Shown here piece by piece: positions 19,363 to 29,312 of a DNA stretch of 64,000 nucleotides; position 1 is the first letter of the stretch; every line of letters starts with the position of its first letter. A program made the position numbers and the translations under genes. Origin of the DNA: Myxococcales bacterium (GTDB lineage Bacteria > Myxococcota_A > Polyangia > Haliangiales > Haliangiaceae); NCBI GenBank assembly GCA_016706545.1, contig JADJJK010000061.1:1-64000 (forward strand), in the 5' to 3' direction. A model generated the notes under the pieces. It saw nothing but the letters and a program-made list of their open reading frames with translations. It made no database searches and was not told the DNA's origin.

Positions 19363-20463
19363 TTAGCTGAGCGGCGGCCGCGCGGCTGCAGGCTGCGCAG
19401 GCGCCTGCGCTGGTGCCTGCTCTGGCGGTGCAGCAGCCGGCGCAACCGGTGCAGCAACCGGCGCAGCCGGCTCCGTCGCCGCGGCGGACGGAAGCCCCGG
19501 CCCGCTGGCAGAGGCCGCTGCGTCCGAGGCGGAGAAGCCGAAGGTCTTGCCCACCACGTACAGCGGTCGCCCCTTGACCTCCTCGAAGACCCGCCCGATG
19601 TACTCGCCCTGGATGCCGTTGGACACCAGCAGCAGGCCGTTGAAGAACAGCATGACGATCAGCAAGGAGGCGTAGCCGGGCACGTCGATGCCGAAGTACA
19701 GGACCTGGATGAGCGTCACCACCAGGTACACGAAGGCGCCCGCGGCGGCGAGCAAGCCGACGTAGGTCCACACCTTGAGCGGCGCGGTGGAGAACGAGAA
19801 CAGCCCGTCCAGCGCGAAGCGCCACAGCTTGAAGAAGCTCCAGCGACTCCGGTCGTTGGCGCGCACGTTGGCCTGAAACTCCACCGACGCGGTGGAGAAC
19901 CCGGGCCAGGCAAAGATGCCCTTCATGAAGCGGTGCCGCTCCGGCATCTGCTTGATGACGTCGACGATCTTCCGATCGATCAACCGGAAGTCCCCGGCGT
20001 TGGGCGGGATCTCGACCGTGGTCACCCACTTCATCAGCCGGTAGTAGGAGCGAGACATGGTGCGGCGCAGCCAGCCTTCTTCATCGCGCCGCGCGCGTAC
20101 CCCGACCACCATGTCGAAGCCCTCTCGCCATCTGGCGACGAACGCGCGGATGAGCTCTGGAGGGTGCTGCAGATCGCAGTCGATCGGGATGACGGCCTGG
20201 CCCGAAGCATGGGCCAGCCCCGCCGACAGCGCGATGTCCTTGCCGAAGTTGCGGGCCAGGCTCACGACCTTGATCCGCGCGTCTTGCGAGGCCGCCGCGG
20301 CGAGCATCCCCAGCGTGCCATCGCGGCTGCCGTCGTTGACGAAGATGATCTCGAACGGCTCGCCCACGTCCTCGAGCACCGGCACGATCGCGGCCACGAA
20401 CGCACCGAGGTTTGCCTCCTCGTTGTACGCCGGAGCGATGATCGACAACACGGGAGGCCGCAT
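19363..20463 (-). CDS. GT2 glycosyltransferase, dolichol-phosphate/undecaprenyl-phosphate sugar synthase type
   Basis: 366 residues. GT-A fold with LSIIAPAYNEEANL, FVNDGSRDGT, and the metal-binding PIDCDLQHPPE (D95/D97). Two transmembrane helices (about 230-300: VGLLAAAGAFVYLVVTLIQV, SLLIVMLFFNGLLLVSNGIQ) followed by GEYIGRVFEEVKGRPLYVV, as in DPM1/GtrB-like enzymes that load a sugar onto a polyprenyl phosphate. The last 50 residues are an unusual Pro/Ala/Gln-rich tail. It would supply donors for GT-C enzymes such as the neighbouring polytopic proteins, which is inference. Confidence 0.92.
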   Translation of the reverse strand: MRPPVLSIIAPAYNEEANLGAFVAAIVPVLEDVGEPFEIIFVNDGSRDGTLGMLAAAASQDARIKVVSLARNFGKDIALSAGLAHASGQAVIPIDCDLQHPPELIRAFVARWREGFDMVVGVRARRDEEGWLRRTMSRSYYRLMKWVTTVEIPPNAGDFRLIDRKIVDVIKQMPERHRFMKGIFAWPGFSTASVEFQANVRANDRSRWSFFKLWRFALDGLFSFSTAPLKVWTYVGLLAAAGAFVYLVVTLIQVLYFGIDVPGYASLLIVMLFFNGLLLVSNGIQGEYIGRVFEEVKGRPLYVVGKTFGFSASDAAASASGPGLPSAAATEPAAPVAAPVAPAAAPPEQAPAQAPAQPAAARPPLS

Positions 20464-20581
20464 GGCCGGCGTGTCTTACCACAACCGCGGCGCGCGCAGC
20501 GTGGCGGTGGTCACGCGGCTCGCCCGTGGCGTCGTGACCTGTCCCCCTGGCGTTCCCCGCAAGCCAGGAGCCGCGAGCTCG

Positions 20582-22585
20582 TCACCCCCAGAGATAGGTG
20601 GACACGACGATCCAGCACTCCGAGCTGCTGCAGGCGAGCACCCAGTACGCGCCGCTGCGCCACGGCGCAAACGACAGCTTGTCCGCAGCGCTCGACGGCG
20701 ACGGCAGCTCGCGGCCCTCGGGCGGCGCCGCCAGCGGAGGGGCCGGGGAAGGCGCCGGGAGCTCGCCGAGCAGGCGCGGCGCATCGCCCACCGCCACCGC
20801 GTAGACCTGCAACGGCCCCTTGGCGGCCAGCGCCGGCCCGGGCACGACGGTCCGGCGCCGGCTGCGCCCATCGCGAGTGAGCCGCGCCCGCGGCTCTTCG
20901 AAGCGCCCGGCCCGCCAGCGCGCCACCAGGAGCCGCCCCGGCGGCAGCGGCGGCGCCTCGCCGGCAAACTTCACGGCCAGGTCCATCTGCTCGAGCGTGC
21001 CAAGACCCGCGCTCTGGATCTCGGCGATGGACTCGCGGAACGCCGCCTGCACCGTCGGCACATCCCGCCCCTGGTACGGGCCGACCGCCACCTCGGGCTG
21101 CGCGTCCAGGCACAGCGGCCGGTCAAAGGCGTAGACCGGGTAGAGCCGCACGTCGGTGACCCACAGCGGCGCGTTCTGATCGATGCCGCGGAACACCAGC
21201 GCGCGGAGATCGAAGTACTTGGCCACCAGCTCGCGCTTCTTTTGGTCCCGGAAGTCGTCGCCGAGGAACCACCACGAGCGAGGCACCTGCTCCCATCCGA
21301 TGGCGGTGTGAACCGACCCGCGCGGCGCGGCCGCCAGCGCCGCCAGGCGAGCCTCTGACGCCCGCGCCAGGCGGGTGTACAGCGGGATGGTGCGGCCGGC
21401 GGCGTACGCGCTGGCGAAGAGCGCCAGCACCAAGAAGCCGGCGATGTGGCGAGGCCGCTGCACGAACGTCGTCAGCACGCCAAAGAACGCCGCCAGGAGC
21501 AGCAACATCGAGTGCAGGAAGAAGCGAGTGCCGAGCTTGGGCGAGACGAACATCGTCACCGTCATCAGCACGCCCGCGACCAGCGCCAGCGCCAGGACAC
21601 GCAGCGCCTGGTGGCGCGCCGTGTCTGGCGCGGGCTCGGCGGGGCGCTCGCCGCTTTGGCCTGGCGAGGCCGCGACGCGGCGCTCCACCAGCTCACCGAG
21701 CAAGAACGCGACCAGCGTCAGGAGCAAGAGCGGCGCCGCCGCCATGAGCAGGTCATCGAAGATGTCGAGGTTGTTGCTGAGGCCACGGGACAAGAGCCGA
21801 TCGGTGAGCGACGCGCGCTGCGCCAGCCCGTCGTAGCGCTGGCCCTGGCCCGGCGCGAAGAACAAGAACGCAAACCCCACGATCACGCCCGCGCTCGCGG
21901 CGACCAGCCCGCGAGGCCACGCGCCGCGGCGCCGCCTCACCCACCAGATCCCTCCGAGGAGAAACAGCACCAGCGTCGGCCCGGTGTGCTCGTTGCAGGC
22001 GCCCGCCACCAGCCCAAAGAGCGAGAGCCGAGCCATCTGCCAGACGTGCTGCCCGGCTGACCGCGGGGCGGCTCCCGGCGCGTCGAGCTGCGCCAGGTGC
22101 AGCCGGACGACCGCCACGAACCAGAGCTGGATCGCGGCGGCCCAGACGTAGTTGGTGGAGTACGCGCGACAGAACAGGTACGCGCCGACCTCGGGCGCCG
22201 CGAACCACAGAAAGCCGATGCCGATGGCCAGCGCCGCCAGATCCGCGTTGCGCCGCCACGACGGAAGCCGCCCCGCGCCGATGACGAACGTCGCCCCGAC
22301 GAGCGCGAAGAACGCCAGCGGGGTGCCGACCTCGGCGACGCCGTGCAGCTTGTACGCCAGGTACGCCAGCGGCTGACCGACGCGCGGGTTGCTCGAGAGG
22401 TACTGATCCCGCCAGAACGCGAAGAACCGGCCAAGCGAGAACGGCTCGGCGCCGGTGTCGATGGCGAGGTTCCACGCATCGAACGCGAAGGGCTCACGCG
22501 ACACCACGTACGCCAGGTGCGCCGCGGTCGCGGCCACGTAGACCACGAACAGCGCTCGGAGGACTCGGGTGGCTCGCTCACTCAT
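20582..22585 (-). CDS. polytopic membrane protein, DUF6056-like
   Basis: 667 residues from ATG 22585 (MSERATRVLRALFVVYVAATAAH). About ten transmembrane helices occupy the first 420 residues, with the conserved NEHTGPT motif (GACNEHTGPTLVLFL) characteristic of DUF6056 proteins, and FWRDQYLSSNPRVGQPLAY in the first loop. The C-terminal 240 residues are soluble, presumably periplasmic (RSWWFLGDDFRDQKKRELVA). The pattern suggests a GT-C-like glycosyltransferase or polymer-handling protein but no catalytic motif is proven. Divergent from the next gene, sharing a 131-bp promoter gap, and next to a GT2 gene. Confidence 0.82.
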   Translation of the reverse strand: MSERATRVLRALFVVYVAATAAHLAYVVSREPFAFDAWNLAIDTGAEPFSLGRFFAFWRDQYLSSNPRVGQPLAYLAYKLHGVAEVGTPLAFFALVGATFVIGAGRLPSWRRNADLAALAIGIGFLWFAAPEVGAYLFCRAYSTNYVWAAAIQLWFVAVVRLHLAQLDAPGAAPRSAGQHVWQMARLSLFGLVAGACNEHTGPTLVLFLLGGIWWVRRRRGAWPRGLVAASAGVIVGFAFLFFAPGQGQRYDGLAQRASLTDRLLSRGLSNNLDIFDDLLMAAAPLLLLTLVAFLLGELVERRVAASPGQSGERPAEPAPDTARHQALRVLALALVAGVLMTVTMFVSPKLGTRFFLHSMLLLLAAFFGVLTTFVQRPRHIAGFLVLALFASAYAAGRTIPLYTRLARASEARLAALAAAPRGSVHTAIGWEQVPRSWWFLGDDFRDQKKRELVAKYFDLRALVFRGIDQNAPLWVTDVRLYPVYAFDRPLCLDAQPEVAVGPYQGRDVPTVQAAFRESIAEIQSAGLGTLEQMDLAVKFAGEAPPLPPGRLLVARWRAGRFEEPRARLTRDGRSRRRTVVPGPALAAKGPLQVYAVAVGDAPRLLGELPAPSPAPPLAAPPEGRELPSPSSAADKLSFAPWRSGAYWVLACSSSECWIVVSTYLWG

Positions 22586-22716
22586 GTCGGCCGCATTATG
22601 TACCAGGCCGCCCAGCGCCCCTCGCCGCGCCTCCATCGGTTTTCGCGTGCGTCGGCGCACGCCGCGAGCTGGCGGCCGGGGAGGCTCGCGCGGCACCGTG
22701 CTATGGTCGCGGCTCC

Positions 22717-25538
22717 GTGAAGCCGCTCTCTTCGTCGCGCGCGCGCCTGACGGCCGCCGTCCGAGCGGCGTCGCCGGCACCGGTGCTCCTGGCGAGCTGG
22801 CTCGTGGCGCTGATCTACGCCTTCCCCGGCCAGCTCTCCGAGCAGGCCGCCGGCGCGCTCGAAGAGGCGCGCGCCGGCGCGCCCAGCGACGCGGTGTCAG
22901 CCCCGATGGTGGCGCTGTGGCGGCTGACCGACGGCGTGATCGACGGGCCCGCCGGCCTGTGGGTGCTGCAGAGCCTGCTCGTGCTCGGCGGCCTGCACGC
23001 GGTGGCCTGCCGCCTGCTCGCGCCGCGCCCGGCGGCCTGGGTCGCAGCGGGCACGTTCCTCGCGCCGCCGGTGCTGGTCTCGACCGCCGTCCTTTCTCCG
23101 CACGCGCTGTCCGCCGGCTTGCTCTTGTGGGCCTGCGCGGCCCTGGCCGCGCCCCGCGCCGCGCCCGCCAGGCTCGCGTGGCTCGCGGCGCCCGCGAGGC
23201 TCGCCGGCCTCGCGAGGCTCGCCGCGCCCACGTGGCTCGCCGGCCTCGCGGCGATCGCCGCCGCCAACGCGATCAGCTCCTCTTCGGCGCTGATCGGCTG
23301 CCGCTGGTGCTCGGGCTGTTACCTGGGCTGCTACCCGGGCCGCCACCCGCGCCCGCCGATGGGCACCAGGTCGAACGCGCCCGGTGGCGCACGCCGTGGC
23401 TCGCTCGCGCGGTCGCGGGGCTCGCGTGGCTGGCGGCAGCGGCGCTGGGCCTCGGCGCCGCGGCGGCGCTCACCGCGACCCCCACCGAGCTGCCACGCAG
23501 CCGGCTCGACCTCGCCGACCTGACCGGCATCGCCGCGCGCGCGCAGCTCGCCGACGCCGCGCCCGCCCGGCGGTTCCTCGCGCAGCTACCGCCGGGCCAC
23601 CGCGCCGACGATCTCGCGCCCGCCCAGCGGGCTGCCCTGCGCCAGCTCGCCAGCGACGCCCGACGACAGCATCAGGGCGCGTACCTCGGCCACCGGCTCA
23701 GCTTGACCGCCACCCTGCTGGTGGCGCCCGCCGCGGCGGGCCCCCCGCCGATCCTGCCGTCCGATCTCGCCGCGGCGCTGCAAGCGCGCTCGCGCCCGTC
23801 CACCGCCCAGCGCCTCCTGACCGCTGGCGCGCGCGCCCTGGCCGCGGTTCCGCCGCTCTTTGTCCCGGCCTTGTACCTGGCGCTCGCGCTCGCGCTCCTG
23901 CCCTGGGCGCGCCGTCACCGCCTGCGCCTGGCGCTCGTGACCAGCGCGCTCATCTCCCTCGTCGCCGCCGCGGGGCTCGCCGCCGAGGCGTCGTTTGGCC
24001 ACGCGCTGTGGCTGGTGCTCGCCGCCACGCTCGGCGCCGCGCTGTGGCTGGCGCGGCGCTGCCCCGGCCCGCAGGTGGCCGCCGCGCCGCCGCCTGCCGC
24101 TGACGCGATCGCGCCGCCGGCCGCTGACGCGATCGCGCCGCCGCCGGCTGCTGACGCGATCTCGTCCGGCCAGCGGCTCGCGACGTGGGCGACGCCTCGT
24201 CGCGTCCTCCTCGCCGGCTGGTGCGTCTTTCTCCTGTACGCCTTCCCCGGCTACATGAGCTACGACTCCGTCTTCCAGCTCCTGGAGGCGCGCTCCGGCC
24301 GCTACAGCAACGGCCACCCACCGCTGATGGCCGCGCTGTGGGCCACCGTCGAGCTGTTCGTCTCGGGTCCCCTGGGGATGTTGCTGCTGCAGAGCGGCTG
24401 CTTCCTCGCCGGCACCTTCCTCATCGCGCAGCGCACCGTGTCGGCGCGCAGCGCAGCGCTGTGCGCGGTGGGGCTGCTCTGGTTCGCGCCCATCGGTAGC
24501 GTGCTCGCGGTCATCTGGAAAGACTCGCAGATGTGCGCCTTCCTGGTGCTGGGCACCGCGTTCCTGCTGTCGTCGCGAAGATCGGTGCGGATGGCCGGCC
24601 TGGGCGTCCTGGTCCTGGCCACCGGGATGCGCCACAACGCGCTGACCATCACGTTGCCGCTGGTGACCCTGCTCTTTGTGTGGGATCCGGCGCACCGCGG
24701 CCTGCGCCGCTACGCGCTGGCGCTGGTCGCCTGGCTGGCCATCACCTTGACCGCGCGCACGGCGGCCAACGCGCTGACCAGCACCCGGCTTGACCTGTGG
24801 CACCAGTCGATCGCGCTCTTTGACCTCATCGGCACCCGGCACTTCTTGCCGCCGGCCTCGGACACCGAGCTGCAGCTCGCGCTCGCCGGCACCCCGCTGG
24901 CGGTGGAGTCGGGGCTGCAAGCGGCAGCGGCGATCGACGACCGCGCCGGGTTCTTCGACGGCATCTACCAGGCGCGCGCCCGCATGTTCCGCCCCACCCT
25001 CACCGAGTCCGAGCGCGCGGCGGTGACGAGCGCCTGGCAAGCGACCGTGCTCGGACACCCCGTCGCCTTCCTGCGCTATCGCGCGCGCGCGGCGCTGGAG
25101 ATCCTGGAGCTGTCCGCGGCCCCGCCGCCCCGCATCTATCGCAGCTTCACCGATCACCAGGACCCGGCGCGCAACGCCGAGCGCTTGCAGCACGACGCCT
25201 CCACCAGCGCCGTCCAGCGCTGGCTGCAGAAGCGGATGTCCTTCGTCTTCCGCCTGTCGGTGTCGCGGGTCTGGGCCGCGTGCTTTCTCACCCTGCTCCT
25301 CGTGCCGCTGTGCCTGCGGCATCGCGCCGCCCTGGCCATCCTGCTGTCGGGCCTCACCGGCGAGCTGGCGCTCATGCTGGTGTCGCCCGCGGCGGACTCG
25401 CGCTACTCCGTGTGGCTGGCGGTGGCCGCAGTCCTCGGGCTGTGCCTGCAGGTCGGGCGACACGCGGGCGGCAAGCCGGCGCTGCCTGGCAACGGCCTTG
25501 ACGTCCCGCCGCCGACAGCGCCGGGCGCGGCGTCATGA
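22717..25538 (+). pseudogene. large polytopic membrane protein with two homologous halves, frameshifted
   Basis: Begins at MKPLSSSRARLTAAVRAA (the upstream codon choice is uncertain). The first frame gives LLASWLVALIYAFPGQLSEQ and helices up to LAAIAAANAI at about 23275; the second frame carries on with LLFGADRLPLVLGLLPGLL to 25538. Inserting one base at about 23276 restores a single chain of about 940 residues. Residues after a PAADAIAPP linker repeat the N-terminal design: LLAGWCVFLLYAFPGYMSYD, YSNGHPPLMAALWATVELF, VIWKDSQMCAFLVLGTAFLL, MRHNALTITLPLVTLLF. The second half resembles DUF6020-like GT-C-type proteins. Likely surface glycan function, inferred. The stop overlaps the start of the endonuclease V gene. 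Confidence 0.75.
24086..24165 (+). repeat. in-frame repeat encoding PAADAIAPP linker
   Basis: Three copies of a unit of about 23-27 bp (GCCGCTGACGCGATCGCGCC) encode an Ala/Pro linker exactly between the two homologous halves of the membrane protein. Confidence 0.8.
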
Positions 25539-26035
25539 TCTGCTGCCTGGACGTGGACTATCGCCCGAGCGCCTGCGCCGCCGCCGCCGTGTCCTTCCGC
25601 GCCTTCTCCGACGCGGTGGCGGTCCACGAGACCACCTACCTGCACCCGGAACCTCCGGAGGACTACCAGCCTGGGCAGTTCTATCGCCGCGAGCTGCCAC
25701 ACCTGCTCGCGGTGCTGCAGCGCCTGCCCGCGCCGCCGGAGCTGCTGGTGATCGACGGCTTCGTCTGGCTCGAGCAAGACACGCCCGGCCTCGGCGCCCA
25801 CCTCCACCTCGCGCTGGGCGGCGCCACCCCGGTCGTCGGCGTGGCCAAGCGTCCGTATCGCAAGGCCACCTCCGCGACCGCGATCCTGCGCGGCCAGAGC
25901 CGGGCGCCGCTGTGGGTCTCCGCCGTCGGCTACGAGGTGTCCCTGGCCGCTGCCGCGGTGGCGGCGATGCATGGCGAGCACCGCATCCCCACGCTCTTGC
26001 AGCGGGTGGACAGGCTGGCCCGCGACGCGCGGTAG
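25535..26035 (+). CDS. nfi: endonuclease V
   Basis: 166 residues, ATG overlapping the upstream TGA (ATGA). Motifs of the deoxyinosine 3'-endonuclease: ICCLDVDYRP with the metal Asp, FYRRELPHLLAVLQRLP, LLVIDGFVWLEQ, GLGAHLHLALGGATPVVGVAKRPY, and APLWVSAVGYEVSL. It cleaves the second phosphodiester 3' of deaminated adenine (inosine). Shorter than the E. coli enzyme at both ends but with the core intact. Coupling to a membrane protein gene is unusual and probably incidental. Confidence 0.92.
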   Translation: MICCLDVDYRPSACAAAAVSFRAFSDAVAVHETTYLHPEPPEDYQPGQFYRRELPHLLAVLQRLPAPPELLVIDGFVWLEQDTPGLGAHLHLALGGATPVVGVAKRPYRKATSATAILRGQSRAPLWVSAVGYEVSLAAAAVAAMHGEHRIPTLLQRVDRLARDAR

Positions 26036-26060
26036 CCTGCCGCGCCGGAGCCGGCGCCGG

Positions 26061-27086
26061 TCACTCGAACAGGACGTCCTCCAGCGCGCGGCGCGGCGTC
26101 GGTGGCACGTCGGAAGGCCCGTAGCCCCAGCGCAAGATGAGCTGCGGGAAGCCGCCGCGTCCGGAGGCCGCCGCCACGCGCGGCCGCAGCTCCTGCTCCT
26201 CGATGGCCTGGTTCAGGTACGACGTCGCCACCCCGAGGTGGGTCGCGGTCAAGAACGCATCCTGCATCGCCTCGCCAGCGATGAGCCAGGAGAGCGGCGT
26301 GTCCTCGTCCGTCCCCAGCACGGTCAGCATCGGCGAGTGGGTCACCAGCTCGTGCTCGCGCGCGGCCACGCCGGCGCCGATGTCGAAGCGCCGCAGGATC
26401 ATGGTGCCGGCCAGCGGCAGCGCGCTGGGCAGATCCTTCTTGGCCATCGGGATCCCGTCGCGGCGGCGCGAACCTCGCGGCGCGAGCCACTGCGCGAACT
26501 CCTCGCGGAACGAAGGATCTCCAAGCTGCTGCGCATCGGCGCGCGCCACGATGTCTGCGATCTCGCGCTTGCTCCCTTGCTCGAGCTCCACCATCCAGCA
26601 GCCCGGGCGGTTGGAGATCTCCAAGATCTGGCTGGCCACCGGGTCAGGCAGCGCGCGCTCCTCGTACTTGCCGCGGTTGGTGCGCCGACGGATGATCGCG
26701 TCGCACAGCGAGCGATCCTGGGGCGTGGTGTCATGCGGTGGCCCAAGGTGGAGCGTGGCCAGGTGATCTGGCCGCTTGGGGGTGGGGAGGTAGAGGACCT
26801 GGTCGCTGTTGCCAAAGCGCCGCATGGCGATGCGCAGATTGGCCAGCGCGCCTCCGCAGCTCATGAAGAGCTGGCGCCGATCAGGATCGATCCGATCCAG
26901 CATGCGGGACGGGTCGCTCCACAGCTCGACCGAGTGATCGGTGACGCGAAACTTCCAGGGCTGGCTGTTGTGCGTGCTCGGCGCCAGGATGGCATAGCGC
27001 ACCAGGAACCGGAGCTGCTCGACCACGCCGCGCTGCGGGCGTTCTCCCTCTCGCAAGGTCCAGGCTTCCACCAGCTCGGAGCTCAC
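26061..27086 (-). CDS. Acg-family nitroreductase-like flavoprotein
   Basis: 341 residues from GTG 27086, chosen because GAGG lies 6 nt upstream; an in-frame TTG at 27131 gives 356. N-terminal signature RFLVRYAILAPSTHNSQPWKF and LYLPTPKRPDHLATLHLG, then RRRTNRGKYEERALPD and a C-terminal LSWLIAGEAMQDAFLTATHLGVATSYLNQ fit the FMN-dependent nitroreductase superfamily as two half-domains in one chain (Acg type, linked in mycobacteria to stress and dormancy). Cofactor FMN is expected; the substrate is unknown. Monocistronic as far as can be seen. Confidence 0.85.
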   Translation of the reverse strand: MSSELVEAWTLREGERPQRGVVEQLRFLVRYAILAPSTHNSQPWKFRVTDHSVELWSDPSRMLDRIDPDRRQLFMSCGGALANLRIAMRRFGNSDQVLYLPTPKRPDHLATLHLGPPHDTTPQDRSLCDAIIRRRTNRGKYEERALPDPVASQILEISNRPGCWMVELEQGSKREIADIVARADAQQLGDPSFREEFAQWLAPRGSRRRDGIPMAKKDLPSALPLAGTMILRRFDIGAGVAAREHELVTHSPMLTVLGTDEDTPLSWLIAGEAMQDAFLTATHLGVATSYLNQAIEEQELRPRVAAASGRGGFPQLILRWGYGPSDVPPTPRRALEDVLFE

Positions 27087-27560
27087 GAGCGACCTCGCGC
27101 CACGCACAGGCCCTGGCCCATTGCCGGGCAAAGCGCCACCGCGCCGGTCACTCGGAGGCGCAAGGCCCTCCCCACCATGGGGCCCCCAGACACCACCCGG
27201 CCACCCTGCGCCCGGCGTGCGACCTTACGCAAATGCTGCGCTGACGCCAGGGACCGCTGAAAAAGCTGCGTATGCCTGGCATGCTTTCCCGGCCTCGCAG
27301 ATCTGCGCTGTTCCGTGGAGGAGCCCCGCCCGACGGGCCAGCTCGACCCGCTGGCCGGATCACCAGCGGGCCCATCGGCCGGCCTGGGTACACAACGGGA
27401 GATCCGCGACAGCACTGCGTCCATCCGTGGTAGCGAAGCAACTCGCGTACCAGCGACGAAGGCCGCGCGGCGACCGCGACGGAGGCCGCGCGCCGTGTCA
27501 GGCACCGCCGTTTCCTCGAGAAGAGCCGCGTAGATAGCTGTCAGCGCCGCGCGCCGTCAG
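27087..27560. other. 474-bp gap without a gene
   Basis: Between the nitroreductase start and the multihaem cytochrome stop. It is G/C-rich and has several short open frames on both strands, none with recognisable or protein-like sequence. It contains a region of imperfect CGCGGCGACCG-type repeats near 27450-27490. No gene is called. Confidence 0.5.
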
Positions 27561-28751
27561 CTACCAGGTCTCGTTCTCGTGACAGGCCAGGTTGCTACAC
27601 CGGCGAGTGTTGGGGTTGTACGTGCCGGCGCCCATCTTCACTTCGTGCAAGCCATTGACGTGCAGCGCGGCGTTGATGATCGTCCGCCCGGCGTTGATCA
27701 CATCCGCGTGGCATCCGGAGCACTGGATGTTCTCGCGCAGGTGGCGGCGGTGATCGCCTGACATCCCGGTGCCGTCCATCGTGTGACACGAGGTGCAGGC
27801 CAGCTTGCCCGGCGTGATCCACGATGCGGAGGACGTGCTGACGCGGCCGTTGCCGTGACAGTACATGTTCCCGCAGGTGGAGGCCTGACGGTTGTAGGTG
27901 GCCACGGAGTTGAGCGTGTCGAACTTGAGCTCCGCCATGTTGTCACCGTCGATGTGCCCGGGCGCATCGGCGGTCAGCGGCACCGTGTGGCAGCTCGTGC
28001 AGGCGATGGTGCGTCGCCACGCCGAGGTCGTGAGGTGGGCCTGGTGCGCGCCCACGCCCGCAGCGGTCGCCGCGGTATCTCCGCTGAGATCCTTGGGCGG
28101 CGCCGAGCTCGTCGCGGAGCCGTGGCAAGACGTGCAGCCCCCGGTGGCGCCGCCGCCCACCACGTCGACCTTGCCGTCGATGTGACTGGCCGGATCGCGG
28201 AAGGTCAGCGAGGCCTCCTCCATCGTCGGATGGCACGTCGCGCAGTTATTGCCGGTGGGGTGCGGCGGCGGCGGCGGCGCGCCATGGCAGCTCCCGCACG
28301 TCGACTGGGTGCCATCCACCGTGGTCCACACCGGGTTCGGCTTGGTGCCGCCCAGGGCCGCGCGGCCGTGGCACGCGTTGGTGCAGGAGGTGCCGTTCCA
28401 CATCGCGCCGGCGCCCGCGATGGTGCCGAAGGTCAGCTCTGCTTTGCCGTCGCCATCCATGTGGCCCGGCGAGTTCACCTCGGCGGGGACCGCGTGGCAA
28501 TCGCTACACACGAGCTGCCGGTGCCAGGTCGCGGCCACCCCGACGTGAGCGCGATGCGCGCCGACCGCGGTGGCGGTCGTCTCCATCGTGCCGTTGGTGC
28601 TGCGAGGCGGCGCGTTGCTATCGCCATCGCCGTGGCAGCTCATTGAGCAGCCCGCCTGCGGATCGGCGTTCGGCGGCGGTTCGTTTTCGGAATCCTCGCT
28701 GAAGCAACCAGCACCAGCGAGCAGGCCAAGGACAATCAACATCCAGCGCAT
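27561..28751 (-). CDS. multihaem cytochrome lipoprotein with CxxCH, CxxxCH and CxxxxCH motifs
   Basis: 396 residues from ATG 28751 (MRWMLIVLGLLAGAGC, lipobox). About eleven haem-like motifs: CSDCH, CGSCH, CATCH, CTSCH (three times), CSGCH, plus longer-spaced CSMSCH, CTNACH, CGNMYCH and CSNLACH. The pattern is the Geobacter-type CxxxxCH/CxxCH family (surface multihaem cytochromes). The motif blocks recur in order, with repeats of GHMDGDGKAELTFGTI and GHIDGDNMAELKFDTL, which shows internal duplication. Likely an outer-surface electron conduit. It is the second multihaem lipoprotein in 13 kb. Confidence 0.9.
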   Translation of the reverse strand: MRWMLIVLGLLAGAGCFSEDSENEPPPNADPQAGCSMSCHGDGDSNAPPRSTNGTMETTATAVGAHRAHVGVAATWHRQLVCSDCHAVPAEVNSPGHMDGDGKAELTFGTIAGAGAMWNGTSCTNACHGRAALGGTKPNPVWTTVDGTQSTCGSCHGAPPPPPHPTGNNCATCHPTMEEASLTFRDPASHIDGKVDVVGGGATGGCTSCHGSATSSAPPKDLSGDTAATAAGVGAHQAHLTTSAWRRTIACTSCHTVPLTADAPGHIDGDNMAELKFDTLNSVATYNRQASTCGNMYCHGNGRVSTSSASWITPGKLACTSCHTMDGTGMSGDHRRHLRENIQCSGCHADVINAGRTIINAALHVNGLHEVKMGAGTYNPNTRRCSNLACHENETW

Positions 28752-29312
28752 GTGCAGGAACGTATCGAACCCGTTTCCATCCGTGTTGCGCAATCTTGGT
28801 ACAAACTCTGCCCGAGACCCTCGAGCTGGCTCATTCCGCGGTGGGCCGAGCTTTTCCCCGCCATCCCAAGGCGCCGATCTACCGCCCACGACGGACCAGC
28901 GCGCGGCCACTCACCTGGCCGTCGGCCGGGGATCTGGTCGACGTCTGCTCAAGAACTGCTCATGATCTGGTCGAGCTCTGGTAGCCAAAGGTGCGGTACT
29001 CGCCGCAGCTCACCCCAGCATTCTCAACAAGCTGCATGCGCTGCTGCATCTCTTGGCGATGCAAAGGTCTGCTCAATGACGACTTTTCTCGGCGACGCCA
29101 AGACAGCAGTTCACCAAGCGCCAGGCGGCCCGAGACGACGACCCAAGCTGGCAGCGGCGAGCCGCCGCGAACCAGGCTGACAATTGTTGACCGATGGGCA
29201 TTTGTTCGGTTTTCACGAACTATTTCCTCAAGACATCGGAATAGCCGTTCCAAGCGCCACCTGCGGCCCCCTGTCAGCGCCCGCGCGGGTTGCCTTGGTT
29301 CATAGTACGTCC
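28752..29312. other. 561-bp divergent intergenic region
   Basis: Separates the multihaem cytochrome gene (minus) from the carbinolamine dehydratase gene (plus). Open frames here have no recognisable product. A markedly A/T-richer patch at about 29178-29245 (with TGACAATTGTTGACC) is the most likely promoter area for one or both genes; no clean sigma-70 pair could be assigned. Confidence 0.5.

Noticed and set aside
17573..20029. 818-codon antisense open frame over the ABC exporter and GT2 gene
   Set aside because: Arises from high G+C (GC-skewed third positions); translation is His/Arg/Gly-rich with no motif, and both true genes are on other frames.
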